A stretch of 64,000 nucleotides of DNA from Fistularia commersonii (lineage: Eukaryota > Chordata > Actinopteri > Syngnathiformes > Fistulariidae). Below the pieces are notes generated by a model that saw only the letters and a program-made list of their open reading frames with translations, had not been told where the DNA came from and searched no databases. The stretch covers positions 9,721,501 through 9,785,500 of the forward strand of contig JBBMNZ010000017.1 of the NCBI GenBank assembly GCA_037954325.1, read 5' to 3'. Positions within the stretch are counted from its first letter, which is position 1; each line of letters begins with the position of its first letter. Both the position numbers and the translations under genes were made by a program. Below are positions 48,224 to 60,434 of this stretch, piece by piece.

Positions 48224-50923
48224 GTCAGTTTCTCCTCCAGGCTCACTTATGGTAACAACTTGACAACAGCGAATAACCACAAGTCAGGGACATTCATGTA
48301 CAGTATGTGGAGAGGAAGTCACCAGAGGCAAATCCATTGAATTACAGGTAAAGGGAAAAAAAAAAAAATCTCAATAGACCTACTCATTAAGAAAGAACAG
48401 GCTTTGAGAAAAGCGCATTATTTCCCCAAATCCCTCCCTTAGAATGACCTGAGTTGATTGTTTGGTCTGTTAACATTTTAAAAGGTCATTAGAGCCCTAA
48501 GATTAAATTATCTTATTGACATTTAAGTAGCTAGGGGTTAACTGAATAGCAGCAGAAGCCTAGCTGCCCGCTGTTTGGGCCCCACGATGTGAAAGACCAA
48601 ACACGAATATCCATCTTTTTCTTTTTTTTTTTTTTTCTTGCATTGAGTGCCGTTGAGTGACATTTCACAGACATGAACGGAAGCCCTGCCCCCAGGGGTG
48701 TATCCAGATTGTATTTTATATTCAGGGTCAGGTGTATATAATTTCAGGCCTTTGAAACAAAGAGCATTAATTTCTTGGGCGTTTATTATAGTATGTTACA
48801 GTATGATTTTAAAGCTCATGGTTTAAGACATACTATTTTTCAGTAATGAGCAAAGAAGTTGAAGTTTTTTTTCCGCAAGGTTTGCGCTGCAAAACTGCAA
48901 TAGGAAGTATGCATGAAAAACTGACATTTATGCAAATTCTTTCACTTTCTTGTGAATTTTTTTTTTATCCAGTGGCTTGGAGTGTTCTCCTCTCTCACAC
49001 ACACACACGACTAAGGCTGGTGTCTACTACACATTTGCATTAAGATCCCAAAGACAATGCTGAAACTACCAAATGAGTGTCAGCTACAATATATTTGCAT
49101 TGTTGAATCAAATTCATGTAAAAAAGACATACTGACTGAAAAAGCATCAAATGATTTTTTTTTTAATTGAATTAAGTGATCTCATTTATGAATTTCAAGT
49201 ATTACAAATGGCATGTTGTAATGACAAATGCTTTAAAATACATTAGTGTCAGCCATTGTTTCATTTTTACCCTCCAGACAATTCTGTTGAGGTTTGAAAA
49301 TGTAGCAAATGTATGAAAGAAAAGTGCTCGGCCACGAGTACATGGCTGGAGAATTCAGATAAAAACATCCTGATTAATGAGGCATATTCACATAAGAAGA
49401 GCACCTCAAACATATGCAGGAGACATCAAACCGAACACGCTTTCCATCCTTTTCATATAATATTCCAAGAAACCAATACGTTGATGATAGTGCTTTTGGT
49501 TTTACATGTGTGGTATGAATATTCTTGCAACTGCATATAGATACGCTTTAAGTGTATCATCACTTTATCATAATTATAGACAAGCACGGAGAGGTGACTA
49601 ATGCAGATGGGGTTAGAATAAAAGTAAAAATTACATAATGGGTAGAGTGCAATGAGAATTAACACACACACTCACACACACTGCAAAATAAATATCAGTC
49701 ACAATATTTCCTCCAGCTCAATCATCTGTTGTTCCTCTCCCTTCGGTTTGCTCTTGTCTTGTCTCTGTTTGATTTTCCCAACTTAAATTTCCTTTCTACC
49801 GCAGTGTCTTTTTTCAATTATCTCTTTTTCCTCTGTTTATAAGAACTACCCTTCCCCCATTCCCCTGTCTGTCCCGCTGATTCCCTGTTTTATCAAAGCA
49901 AGCCCATCTCTGTGTGTGGCCAGTGTGTTGGTCCACTTGTTGGACCTGCCCGCCTATCTGTCTGCCCTCTGCTTCTCTTTTTCCTGTTGTCAGTCAGACT
50001 GCCTGTCTTCATCTGCCAACCTCATCTATTTTTATCCAGTTGTTTGTGAGATTGCACTGGGAGTGACTCAGTGTCTTTAAGCTCCATTCCTCTTTCATCA
50101 TCAGCCCTCACCCTGTGTGTGTGTGTGTGTGTGTGTGCGCGCACACACACACGCACATGCTCAATCCTCAGGTCTCTCTCCATCATATAAAGTGGAGAAC
50201 TATTTACCAAATTGGATCTAATAAGAAGAGATATGATATAAAATTGGTGTTGCCATTGATTCAAGGCAATTTTGGTTGGCAAATATTAAAGCTGGATTTC
50301 TATTTTTTTACCTGCATAACATTAATGAATATTGAAGATTTGCATTTAACGCAACATGAATTTTACATTGCTTCAATCAAAACATACCTGGCAGCGGAAT
50401 CTACTTAGCGCACATTGAATTCAAGCAGCATAATTTGAACTGTTTTTTTTTCGAATATAAGTAAAAAGCTAGTTCTCTATGAGACTTCTGCAAATGCTTT
50501 GTAAAATTATATTAAAGTGTTGGCCTTGATGTGGTTCATGAAAACAGTGATTTTTTTCTTTTGATTTGTTTGGTGGAGAGGAAATGAGGGGAGCAGAGCG
50601 ACAAGGATAGAGCAAAGCCACAGTAACAACCGCAGTTGCACAGCGGTTGAAAAAGACTGGTGGAGGGAGGAGGGCAGGTCTGAGAGCTCGCTCGCTTCGG
50701 CATCGATCTTTTTTTTTTTTTTTTTTTTCGAACACAGTCAAATTTAGGACTGTTATGAATCAAAAATGAATCCGATTCAGCTGCAAAACAACCCCTTCCC
50801 GCCATCATAAAAACAATCCCAGAGCATATTAAATAGCTGTTGGAGACTTGCATGCACTGTCTTATACTTGAGTCCTGTGGTCAAATAATGTCCCGTACCT
50901 ATGTATACCTTTCTATGTTCCAG
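48224..50923 (+). other. kiaa1549l: Intron 4
   Basis: Non-coding. Contains poly-T and CA-type simple sequence and a (GT)n-GCGC-(AC)n palindrome at 50114-50157, listed separately. Confidence 0.7.
50114..50157. repeat. (GT)n-GCGC-(CA)n palindrome in intron 4
   Basis: Alternating purine-pyrimidine tract whose core 50127-50152 is a perfect 26-bp inverted repeat centred on CGCG. It could form a hairpin or Z-DNA. Confidence 0.85.
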
Positions 50924-51146
50924 GTGGAACGCGAAGACTGCGGCCCCCACAATGTGACCTTGGGTTACTACGTGGCCGGCGAGAAAACCGTCTACATCTC
51001 CTCATTGGTAGTTGAGGCACTGAATGTTTATGGTTTTGACAAGCTTCTGTCAGATATCAGGCAGCACACCCCGTTGGTCAAGGCAGTTCTGGTTCCCGTG
51101 GCAACCTGGTTGCCTGCTCCAAGCATTCACTTGCAGCTGAAAACAG
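50924..51146 (+). CDS. kiaa1549l: KIAA1549L-like exon 5: ectodomain module 1, second half
   Basis: Residues 614-687, phase 0 to phase 1, acceptor ctatgttccag, donor GTGATG. Text runs VEREDCGPHNVTLGYYVAG, then KTVYISSLVVEALNVYGFDK, and ends IHLQLKT. Strand-rich start, helix, then strand suggest the second half of a small alpha/beta domain. HNVT is a potential N-glycosylation site and one Cys is present. It is the longest of the three second-half exons. Confidence 0.82.
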
Positions 51147-53563
51147 GTGATGATGGATGCCGATGAAAATATGATCTTTATGTGAGAGTCTGTCACAGGA
51201 CCTGTGCTAACAGGGGAGACATTCGTATAGCAACTGAAAATTAAAAGAGAACAAGAAATACCATTGGTCAGAATTATGAGGAGGAAAAAGGAATATGAGC
51301 AGCGACAAAGACGAATTAGAAAATTCCAGTTACATGTCTGCTCCCCTTTACTCTTTGATTCTCTAAATCCCATACAAACTCCCTTGATTGCTGTGCAAAT
51401 GAAAATTGGTCAATTCATTTACTCAGCCTGTTAAGCCTCTTAAGTAAACACATTTCTGTATGCACTTAAACATATCTAAATTGAGTCTTGTGGGAATGGG
51501 ATGCGAAGCAGTGCAATTAACAAATTACTTAAAAGATAAACATGATGGAATGTTAAACTTTTTGTGCGAATACGTGTCGGTCCGCTTAATTCCAGCTCTT
51601 ATTTGAGGAGTGCCATCTGTGAAAATTGTGTGTGTGTTTTGCTTATCAATATTTTAAAACTTGTAAAAAGAAATTGTCGAAAAGCAATTGAACAGCTTTC
51701 GGCACATCACACAACCGACTTCCCCTCAGTCACAAAGAGTGAGGTCCTTTTCGGCTTATGAAATAGCTTGTCTGTCCTGTGTTCTACACCAGACAGCTGT
51801 TACTCAGCACTGACAACATTTTACACTGTGACCAAGAGAAAATGGTATACAGACAAACTATCTGGGGAACACAGAGGTACATGTCCCAGTTGCAGAGGCT
51901 CATATTTCCGCAGACTGCAGAGGAGACCAAATCTGATCCTAAAGCACAACTAATGTGGTGCCAAGCGATGGATCTTTTCTTATCCTCGCTCAGGCTCGGA
52001 AAAATTCCAACATGAATCATATATCTGCAAACCCGTCTGTCAGCTAAAATGACAATCGCATTTTTCCTGTCAGTGTAAGTAATGCATCAATACGAGCGGC
52101 GTAACGTTGACGGTGTAAAACAATGGCAGTATAGCATGGGGGAGCTTTAGAGAGCTTTGAAAAACCCTAATTTTCTGCATCCACCGCAAATGTTAAAGCA
52201 TTAGCTTTTTAACTTCCTCTTTGTAGCAAGACATCACATTTGGATAGCTTTAAATATTAAGGACGTTTATATAAACATTTGATCTGGGCTCAAGCTAACA
52301 GTAGAAAAGGCAGGTAGTTAGATAATCTGACTCGGACCGCAAAGTTGACGTCAGGGTCTTTAGTTTGAGATGCTGGTGCATGAAAAGTGACGATGCGAAA
52401 TTGGCAAAAAGAACAAGAGCAAAACACATGATCAACAAGAGATGGAAATGCAGTTGAACATTTCAAGCCGGAGGAAATACCCATCCGGGAAATGAACAGG
52501 AAATAACCGAAACGCACGGAGAAAAAGTGAAAGCCACAAATCCCTTAAAAAGCCAGGGTAACTGAGAACATGGAAAAAAAAAAGATACAATTGAGCTGAG
52601 ATACAAACTGATTAGTCAAATCTGAGGTCCAGTCAGCTAAGGTAAAACTCCTATTATTCCAAAGAAGAATATCACAAGGGATTATAAAAGATAGTCCAGT
52701 GTGGGACAGTTACACTGGCAGGAAATGCGGATGTTTGTTTAAATGTTTTTACAACTCATGATGATGGTGTAACCTGAGTAAAGGAACATGTTGTGGAGCT
52801 CATCCTTGAAAGAAAGTTGAAATGTTGATACCCAAACCCATACATTAATTATAATACCTTTTAAAGATTATGGTGCAATTGTAATTGGTTGTGTAACTGG
52901 CATATTTGAAATCAGCCCCCTTACCCACTTATAATGTGGGTGAATTCTAGTGTGATATAACTGCACCGTCCCTTTTTGGAATTGATGAATACACAAGTAG
53001 AGTGAAAAAGAAAAATATATAGTTTGTCCACAAAGATTAGAAATAAAGTATAACACCACTCTTGCCACAATTTGCATTTGATTAGAAACTGGGTCAACAC
53101 TTTGTGTTTGCAATATATATATTTTTTTCTTCTCCCTCACACATGAGAACTGCACGCTTTGAATTTAGGTCATGATATTATTGGACTTCTCCTACCCCCT
53201 TTTTTAATAAAAGCCTCGACATGGTTTGATCACCGGCATGTCGTGCTTTGAAGGGTTGAGTTGAAGGACTCAGACACCAGTGACATATTTAATGACCGCT
53301 TATCACAATCGTCCTGGTTTGGAGCTGTGACTTCTTTTTAGGTGTCCTCATTCTAGAGAGTGATTATAATCCATGTTCTGTCTGCTTGGGTTGATCAGTC
53401 ATCCACCATCTAAGTAGGTACATTCAGTATTAGCAGCACTTCAGGTATCAGCTTGATTAAGAGGATTGTTTAATATCATTTGCCCTATGCTTCGGTTTGC
53501 CTCAAATAAATTTTCTGCTCTCCGTGCTCTCCCGTCAGCTAACGTTTTCCCATGTTTCTCCAG
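51147..53563 (+). other. kiaa1549l: Intron 5
   Basis: AT-rich, GTGATG to catgtttctccag. No gene or repeat family recognised; the short open frames are random. Confidence 0.65.
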
Positions 53564-53697
53564 TGTTGAGGTTCGTTGGACCGACAGACCACATCTACTC
53601 CTGTAGTTTTGTCCAAATGTTGCAGCAGAGACTTGAGAATGCCTTCGAAGAGGCTCAGGACAAAGTGTTGGAGACCTACAACCGACTCACTGTGGAG
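53564..53697 (+). CDS. kiaa1549l: KIAA1549L-like exon 6: ectodomain module 2, first half
   Basis: Residues 688-732, phase 1 to phase 0, donor GTACCT. VLRFVGPTDHIYSCSFVQML leads into a charged amphipathic helix (QQRLENAFEEAQDK) and ends RLTVE. The layout equals exons 4 and 9: short strand, then a helix carrying paired Leu and acidic residues, then a phase-0 junction. Confidence 0.82.
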
Positions 53698-54504
53698 GTA
53701 CCTCATGCACCTTTTTTTTTTCGTCTGCAAAATCCAGTACATCCGAGTACATCATTTTCGCATTACCATATTAATCAGGTGAGCGGAAACAGAAAACATT
53801 TGTTTGAAAATACGCATCTTTACAATCGCAAGTTTCCTCATGCCTTTTTCAGTTTTTTCGCCACTGCAGCACAGTGGAAGTGAGTTTATGTGCACGTTCA
53901 GAAAGAGAAGGTAGAAGGTGATACATAGCATAATCCAGTATTTCCAATCAAAGCTCATTCGTTTGTCAGTTCTGTTATTAGAAGCTTCTCTCCCTCTTGT
54001 CCTTTCTGGCTCCCAAGTCCCATGACTGGGATATACATGCACGGACCATCATAATCATAAAGTGGGTTGCAGCAAGCTGACAGATATAGGGTCCATTCAT
54101 AATTCATCCTCTGAAATATTTATTCTCACAGAGAAATGTGATAGGAATGCCTCATATCTTACATCAACATACACTTTACTATGGTGACTCAGTCACATTA
54201 TTTTCAGAGGGCCACACATTTCTTATAATAGAATGGAAAAAGAGTGTTCATTCAAAGTGTCATACTGTGCCTGGATTGCTGTTATGCATTCTTTATGGGC
54301 ATCTTAGACATTTGGAATGCCACCATTGGATATTCTTGTATCAGTGATTGAATTATTCATTTCTGCACTCCTGCCTGCTTGTTGTCTATGAATGAAGGAT
54401 TTTTTTTTTGTTGTTTTATTTCTAGATCACACCTTTTAGGCACATACTGTACAACCTGCTGCCTCAGGAATATTGAGCTGCTGTGTTCATATTATAATTT
54501 TTAG
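53698..54504 (+). other. kiaa1549l: Intron 6
   Basis: Short AT-rich intron, GTACCT to ataatttttag. No repeat recognised. Confidence 0.7.
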
Positions 54505-54673
54505 ATCCAAAGCGTATCCCAGGAGCCGGGCTCGCCATCAGTGTCTCTCGTGTATGTTGTCAAGAACCAGGATGTGGATCTTAATGGGACGATCTCCAGT
54601 GGCCTCCTAAATCAGCTGACTGCCGAGCTGGTGGGCTACTTCCTGTTCTACCCGCCCCTGGTTATTGCTGAAC
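54505..54673 (+). CDS. kiaa1549l: KIAA1549L-like exon 7: ectodomain module 2, second half
   Basis: Residues 733-788, phase 0 to phase 1, acceptor ataatttttag, donor GTACGT. It starts IQSVSQEPGSPSVSLVYVVK and ends LVGYFLFYPPLVIAE. G-S followed by alternating hydrophobic residues is the layout of SEA domains around their cleavage strand; the exact GSVVV motif is not kept. LNGT is a potential N-glycosylation site. The exon end (GCTGAAC, then GTA) is the same as at exon 10. Confidence 0.82.
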
Positions 54674-56149
54674 GTACGTAACCCATGATTAATTCACTGA
54701 TGCCAAATCTTAAATTGCACAGCTTATTATTAGGGGATGTCTTCACTCAGTTGAACAAAAAATACATGTTCCCTGCGTATGCATCTGACATTTTAAGTTT
54801 AATATGTTGCTTGAGAACCCCGGAAACAGTTACATTTGAAGTTTTAACAGCTGTAATGCGATGACAAGCTTTAAATTTGCAAGATCTATGAGGAGATGAT
54901 GGAACTGATGATCGATCTGGACATGTGTACGTCTGATGTATATATTATTTTTGGCAAAAAGAAACCACACTCTAGAAAGTTTCAGTGAGCTACACTTTCA
55001 ATACTCTGCCTTAGGCAGTGGTGGTTGACTTACATAGTGTAAGACTATGCCTACATCCCTTCACCGTGTGTTTTTATCTCGCTTTCAGTAGGCGGAAAGG
55101 AACAAGTGTTCTGGGCTGTGCTTGTATTCTAAAAAAGATTATACTCAAGGCAGTCTTAAAGTATACCAGACAGGGAGGTTGGATGGAAGGCTGCCAGGAA
55201 TGACACATTTTAACACTGACACATTAGGAACAAAGGGCCTCATTGATCTATGTCTTACAGCGTGTTTTCTTCAATTTGTTCCGAGGGGTCCGGGCATGAG
55301 ACCGCATGACAACGTGCACAAACAAATCTTAAAATAAGTTGAAAAGATTGGCTGACGGGCAGCCAGGAGTGGCTCCAAATGTGGAAATATGTCCAGTGGT
55401 TCTAAAGCAAGTGTGGGTGATAGAGGCAGGAAATGTGAAGCCACATTTGTAGTAGTGCTGGTAATGCATGGCAAATAGCATCAGAGATGATATGTGAAAT
55501 GTTTTCATTCAGGTATCAAACAGGAAGTCCAAAGCATTTTTATTTAGACACATGTGCCACATCTCATCATAATTAACTTGAAGTGAAGCGCTAAGGCTGA
55601 TTTATGTTCTATTCATCGCATTGTGCATTGTGAATGTTGAAAGCATCACTGCCCCTCTCCCGTGCGTGTTGTCAAAGGCTTCAGCCACTAGAGAGCAGAT
55701 CTGAGACAAAATGGTCAGACAGCAATGTACATGTAAAAGGCATAAGCTAGAGGCGATGGTGTATCCATGCTGGCCTCTTAAGCCATTCAACCAACCTCTT
55801 AAGCCATTTCAACTCAAAACACTCTAAACATGTCAACTGAAAAAAGATAATCTGCCGATAAAGCCTATACTTTCGTGGATTTTCTTTTTAAATACCTACA
55901 TTTGACAATATTAAAACACATAAAACCGCAGAAGCACATTGGCTTTAAAACACGACCCAACAAACAAATTTGAAACATGATTACAAGCTGTATTCGTGTG
56001 CGAATATATATATCAAAAAAAATTTTCAATGCAAACATCTATTATGTTGAAACCTCTAACCTTTTTCAGGGTCAGTCTGACATAAATAACAACAAATGAT
56101 TCAAAGTCTATAACAAAAAGGAAACAGCATTAAAATTGAATTTAAAAAA

Positions 56150-56226
56150 GTATATATATATACACACACATATATATATGTGTGTATATATATATATATA
56201 TGTATGTATGTGTATATATGCATGTA

Positions 56227-56291
<65 letters not shown>
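56150..56291. repeat. Compound (AT)n/(TG)n microsatellite in intron 7
   Basis: tatata, acacac, tatata, gtgtgt, gtatgt and a final (AT) run from about 56234 to 56291. Strongly self-complementary and likely unstable. It creates poly-Tyr/Ile shadow frames on both strands. Confidence 0.9.
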
Positions 56292-56293
<2 letters not shown>

Positions 56294-57984
56294 CAAATAT
56301 TGGCTTGTGTCAAAATCTCTGTGAAGGCTGTGGTCTTGGAGAACATCGCCCTCTAAAGAGCGGTTGCTAGATGACACACAAAGGTAGTCACAGGTGACAA
56401 CGGCAACATCAAATGAAAAGCAGCATAACAAACACCGATTGTAGTTTCCATGGAGATTCGGCGACTTATGCCATTTTGCTTTGTTCCCACAAAAGTGGAC
56501 AGTATGAAGAGTCTGCTCTCTTCATGCTAATTTTAAACTCATTACATAACGGTTGTACTACTCATTCTTTGTACCAGTGTGCTGCTGGGCTTAGACAGAC
56601 TTTCAAGGCATATGTACGGTGCCTCTTCAAACTGACTGCTTAGAACTATTGAGTTCACTGCAGGGCAATGCATGATTCATAACTTAGTGTATGTTTGACC
56701 TGCTTTAGATTTAGAGTCACTATACACCAGGCAAAGAAATGTCAGATTTCTTTTTTAAGCGCACAGTGGTGTCTTACAGGAAGTAATGTCTGTTTTCACA
56801 GAAAGACTGTCTCCTCCTCTATGGAGCATCAGAACAGTTCATTACTTTTATTGATTTTTAGGAAGGAGGAAAAACAAAACAAATTATTTCACTGTTAGTG
56901 TCTTAAAGTACCGAATCCCCACTGCTAGACTACAGTGGTCAAATATGCAGCTAGCTGAGTTTTAGGTAAAACGCCAACTAGTAGACAGGACAATCAGAGC
57001 AAACCTTGATTCTTGCTGTTATTGATGCAAATTTGAAAAATACAAATTTCTGCAAGAGCAAACAAAAATAAACACAAATTTTCATTCGCTGAGTTTATTG
57101 GCTTTTTTTTCCCTCTCCTATATGAGTTTATCTTGCATGGTCAATTTGCTCAAACATAAGGGTATATACCCTAAATGTTTTCTCTACTATCCTTTATTCT
57201 TGTCATTTTTACATTTTTACATCAATTCTATTTTGATTGACATAGAAAAGGTTTCTGTTATTTGACTCCTGCAATTAAAATGTCATTAAAAGTGAGGGCA
57301 CGGCCGGCCCTCAGCCTCTCTCAGTATTCCGCCCCAGCTACTTAATACCATCTGTAAGGTTTTTTATTTTTAAAGGGCAAACAGCTGTAAAGCTCCTATC
57401 ATTTGAATCATGCCAGTGGCAGTCTGTTGTTCATAGCCCTTGAATGAGCTAATTTTAGCCCGGTGAGATTAGATTGCTATCTATTTGTACATGCTCTCAA
57501 CACCCAAAGGGCCCAAAACATCACACTTCACACACTCGCATCCAAAACTACTTGGTAATGGCGTGTCCAACCTTGTCTGTTCTTTTTTTAAAAATAAAAA
57601 AAAACCAACTCTTCAGATTTACAGAGCGATACCCTGATGGTTCGCGAGTTGTATGACCAAGAAAATTAGTGTCCAATGTAATAATAATCCCAAGTGATTA
57701 ATTTTGTACCTAACAATTTTGTAATCACTCACTGGCATTTGCCCGTGTCAGACCGAGCCGGGCTGTCCCAAATAATCCAAACATTTTCACAGGATTTGAT
57801 AGGACACTCCTTTTATGTGATTAAAAGTGTGCGTTACATTTCTGGCCCTATATTTTTTATTAAAAGAACGTAATTAAAGCAGAAACTCCTGCCATACACT
57901 TCAACACAACCAGATTAATCATCGAATCAAAAGCTGCAGAAGACTCAAATGTTCTTGTTTCCCTTAAGGGTGGGTTTTGTCCCT

Positions 57985-57985
<1 letters not shown>

Positions 57986-58032
<47 letters not shown>
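57986..58032 (+). repeat. (GT)n microsatellite
   Basis: About 23 uninterrupted GT units in intron 7. Confidence 0.95.
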
Positions 58033-58033
<1 letters not shown>

Positions 58034-59026
58034 ATGAAAGTGATGCCTCTGCCTCTTGAACAATTTCTTTGAAGGGCACTGAAGGAGTCTGAACCTTTAT
58101 ACCTCAATGGAGATTGTCTCAAGTACTTTATGTGAACTTATTATAGTTGGAGGAAAACTCAGTGAATTTCAATGTGCTCACACCGAAACACGAAGGAGGC
58201 AGCTGCAGACCGTCAGGGAGTGGAGCAGAAATACTTCCTGGTATTAAGCTGCTGCTGCTGCATCCCCAAGTCAGGCATTGTTGGCAAACCGCAGCTTAGA
58301 GGAGTCGGGATGAGACAGATGGTGGAAGAGACAGATGGGCAATAAGGAGAGATTGCTGGAAGGATGAATAGGATGTGGGAAGAGGCTGACAGACTGAAGG
58401 AATGATGATAGGTGGATAAAGACAGGCGGGGACACTTGCGTAAAGGCAAGGATTCCAGAGTAAGGAAATGGACAGGTTAAGAAGTAGTGAGGGAGACAGG
58501 TAGCGAAATGCATTCAAGCAGAAGGCGGAGGGTGTGGAGTTGATGGAGAGAGGAAGAAAACCAGTGAATAGTTGTAAGGCAAAGGTTGATGATGAAACCC
58601 GACATAAAGCGTTTAAAGGTTTTTGTCATCTGTGTCAAGGTCCGGGGCTAAATACTACCGTAATACTTGCGCTTCTTTGACAAACACCGTAAAAGCTTCT
58701 AGCACATCCGGTGGAATTCTGCTTTACAGTAGCAAACAAGTTATTTTGCATTCATCTTTTGAGGAGACAGAACTCAAAGCTAAAGTATATTTTTCCCCAA
58801 CTGGAGATGATTTTCCTGTGTATGATTACTAGAGATCAACATTTTTTTTTTTGCAACTTCCCACATCTGGCAACACACCGGAAATAAACGGAAATAAACA
58901 AATCATTTTTTTTTAAATTCTGATTCATTTGACAGCCGTGTATTCAACACTGCCGGCATTATAGACATGGAAACTGAGTACTTTAGGAAAGTTACAGCCA
59001 TTTAACTTAAACCATTGTTTAAAAGC

Positions 59027-59143
<117 letters not shown>

Positions 59144-59300
59144 AAAGGAGCCAGCTTTCTCTCCTTTGGTATTTTGGTCATTATATCATTCAGAGCAATA
59201 GCGGGCTTTAGGCGAGGTTGTGAATATCATGAACATCCACTGTGTTTCAAATGTCCTGAATCAAATCGAAAATCTTAAAACCCTCTCTTTCTCTCTTTAG

Positions 59301-59360
59301 CTCTTGAATACCATAATCTCAACACTTCGACCGCAACCAAGAGCTATTGGGTGATAACAG
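59301..59360 (+). CDS. kiaa1549l: KIAA1549L-like exon 8: 60-nt linker microexon
   Basis: Residues 789-808 (19 whole codons plus split ends), phase 1 to phase 1, acceptor ctctctttag, donor GTAAAT. It encodes PLEYHNLNTSTATKSYWVIT. The YWVIT end repeats the YWVRT end of exon 3, so this exon is the linker placed before module 3. LNTS is a potential N-glycosylation site. Skipping it would keep the frame and remove 20 residues. It is flanked by long complementary dinucleotide tracts. Confidence 0.8.
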
Positions 59361-59382
59361 GTAAATTGCTCTCGTGCGCGCA

Positions 59383-59516
<134 letters not shown>

Positions 59517-60166
59517 TAGTAATCTAAAGCAGAATTGACCGGTCAAAACGTCAGTTAGTTCAATAACCTCTGTTGCACAATGCAGCAAAATAGTATTGGC
59601 TCTCCATTTTCTGTTCCTTTGCTTTCCCTCCTTCTTTGTCTTTATGTCGCCTCCCTCCTTCACTCGCCAGCTTCCTCGCCATGTCTCGAGCTGCTCTGTT
59701 CCTGGGAAAACCTATTGATGTATAATTCACAATTTCCTGACTGGGGCAGAGGGAGAGATCACTTCACATCACATCACGGTGAATGATGCTGAAGTGTGTG
59801 CTTTATCTCGCTTATTGGCCATAGTAAGAGAGGCACTCAGGAGCGTGGCGGTCGAAAAGACCGTGTGTGCAAACACACACTTATGTTTGATTTGGCTTGT
59901 TTCTCCATGTCTGTGAAATACAAACAGGCTGGAGACGGGCGCTCTGCTGCGATGCAGGTTTCAAACGGAGGGAACTTTCATCCAGTCCAATCAAAAGTCC
60001 ACATTTATCATTTCTCTCCATGTTGACTCCCCTTTTCTCATCCTCAACGTAGTCCTTGAGCAATTGTTATTACCCCATTTGATCCTTCTTTACTCTTTCT
60101 TTCACTTTCTTTTTTTTTTTCCCTGCCTTGCTCTGTTCCAACCTTTCCATGTCCACTCCCTCCCGC

Positions 60167-60173
<7 letters not shown>

Positions 60174-60198
<25 letters not shown>
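60174..60198 (+). repeat. T25 homopolymer before exon 9
   Basis: Pyrimidine tract inside intron 8 that may add to the acceptor region of exon 9. Confidence 0.9.
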
Positions 60199-60273
60199 GC
60201 ACATTTCTTTGCCTGCCTGATTAGCCTTTAGCCCCTAAATCCATCCTGTGTCCTCTCTTGTTTCTGCACACAG

Positions 60274-60434
60274 TGATCCAGGATGTGGACAGCTCATCCC
60301 TGGAGGCCAACTACCAGAGCTTTGCCAACCTGATGGAGCAGCGGCTGGCAGAGCTCTTCCTGGTTGCTGGCAGGCAGGGCTCTCGTACTGTGCGAGCGCG
60401 ACGAGCTACCACTGTGGGCAGCTATACTGTACAG
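60274..60434 (+). CDS. kiaa1549l: KIAA1549L-like exon 9: ectodomain module 3, first half
   Basis: Residues 809-862, phase 1 to phase 0, acceptor tttctgcacacag, donor GTAGAT. VIQDVDSSSLEANYQSF leads into a helix (FANLMEQRLAELFLVAG), then an Arg-rich stretch (SRTVRARRATT) and a strand ending SYTVQ. The Arg-rich loop contains RARR, which resembles a furin-type (RxxR) site; cleavage there is only a possibility. Confidence 0.83.

Noticed and set aside
55683..55697. Third CTCF-like text (ccactagagagcag) in intron 7
   Set aside because: It differs in the GGC core, which is the critical part of the motif.
56101..56431. Tyr/Ile-repeat frames on both strands
   Set aside because: Translation of the AT microsatellite.
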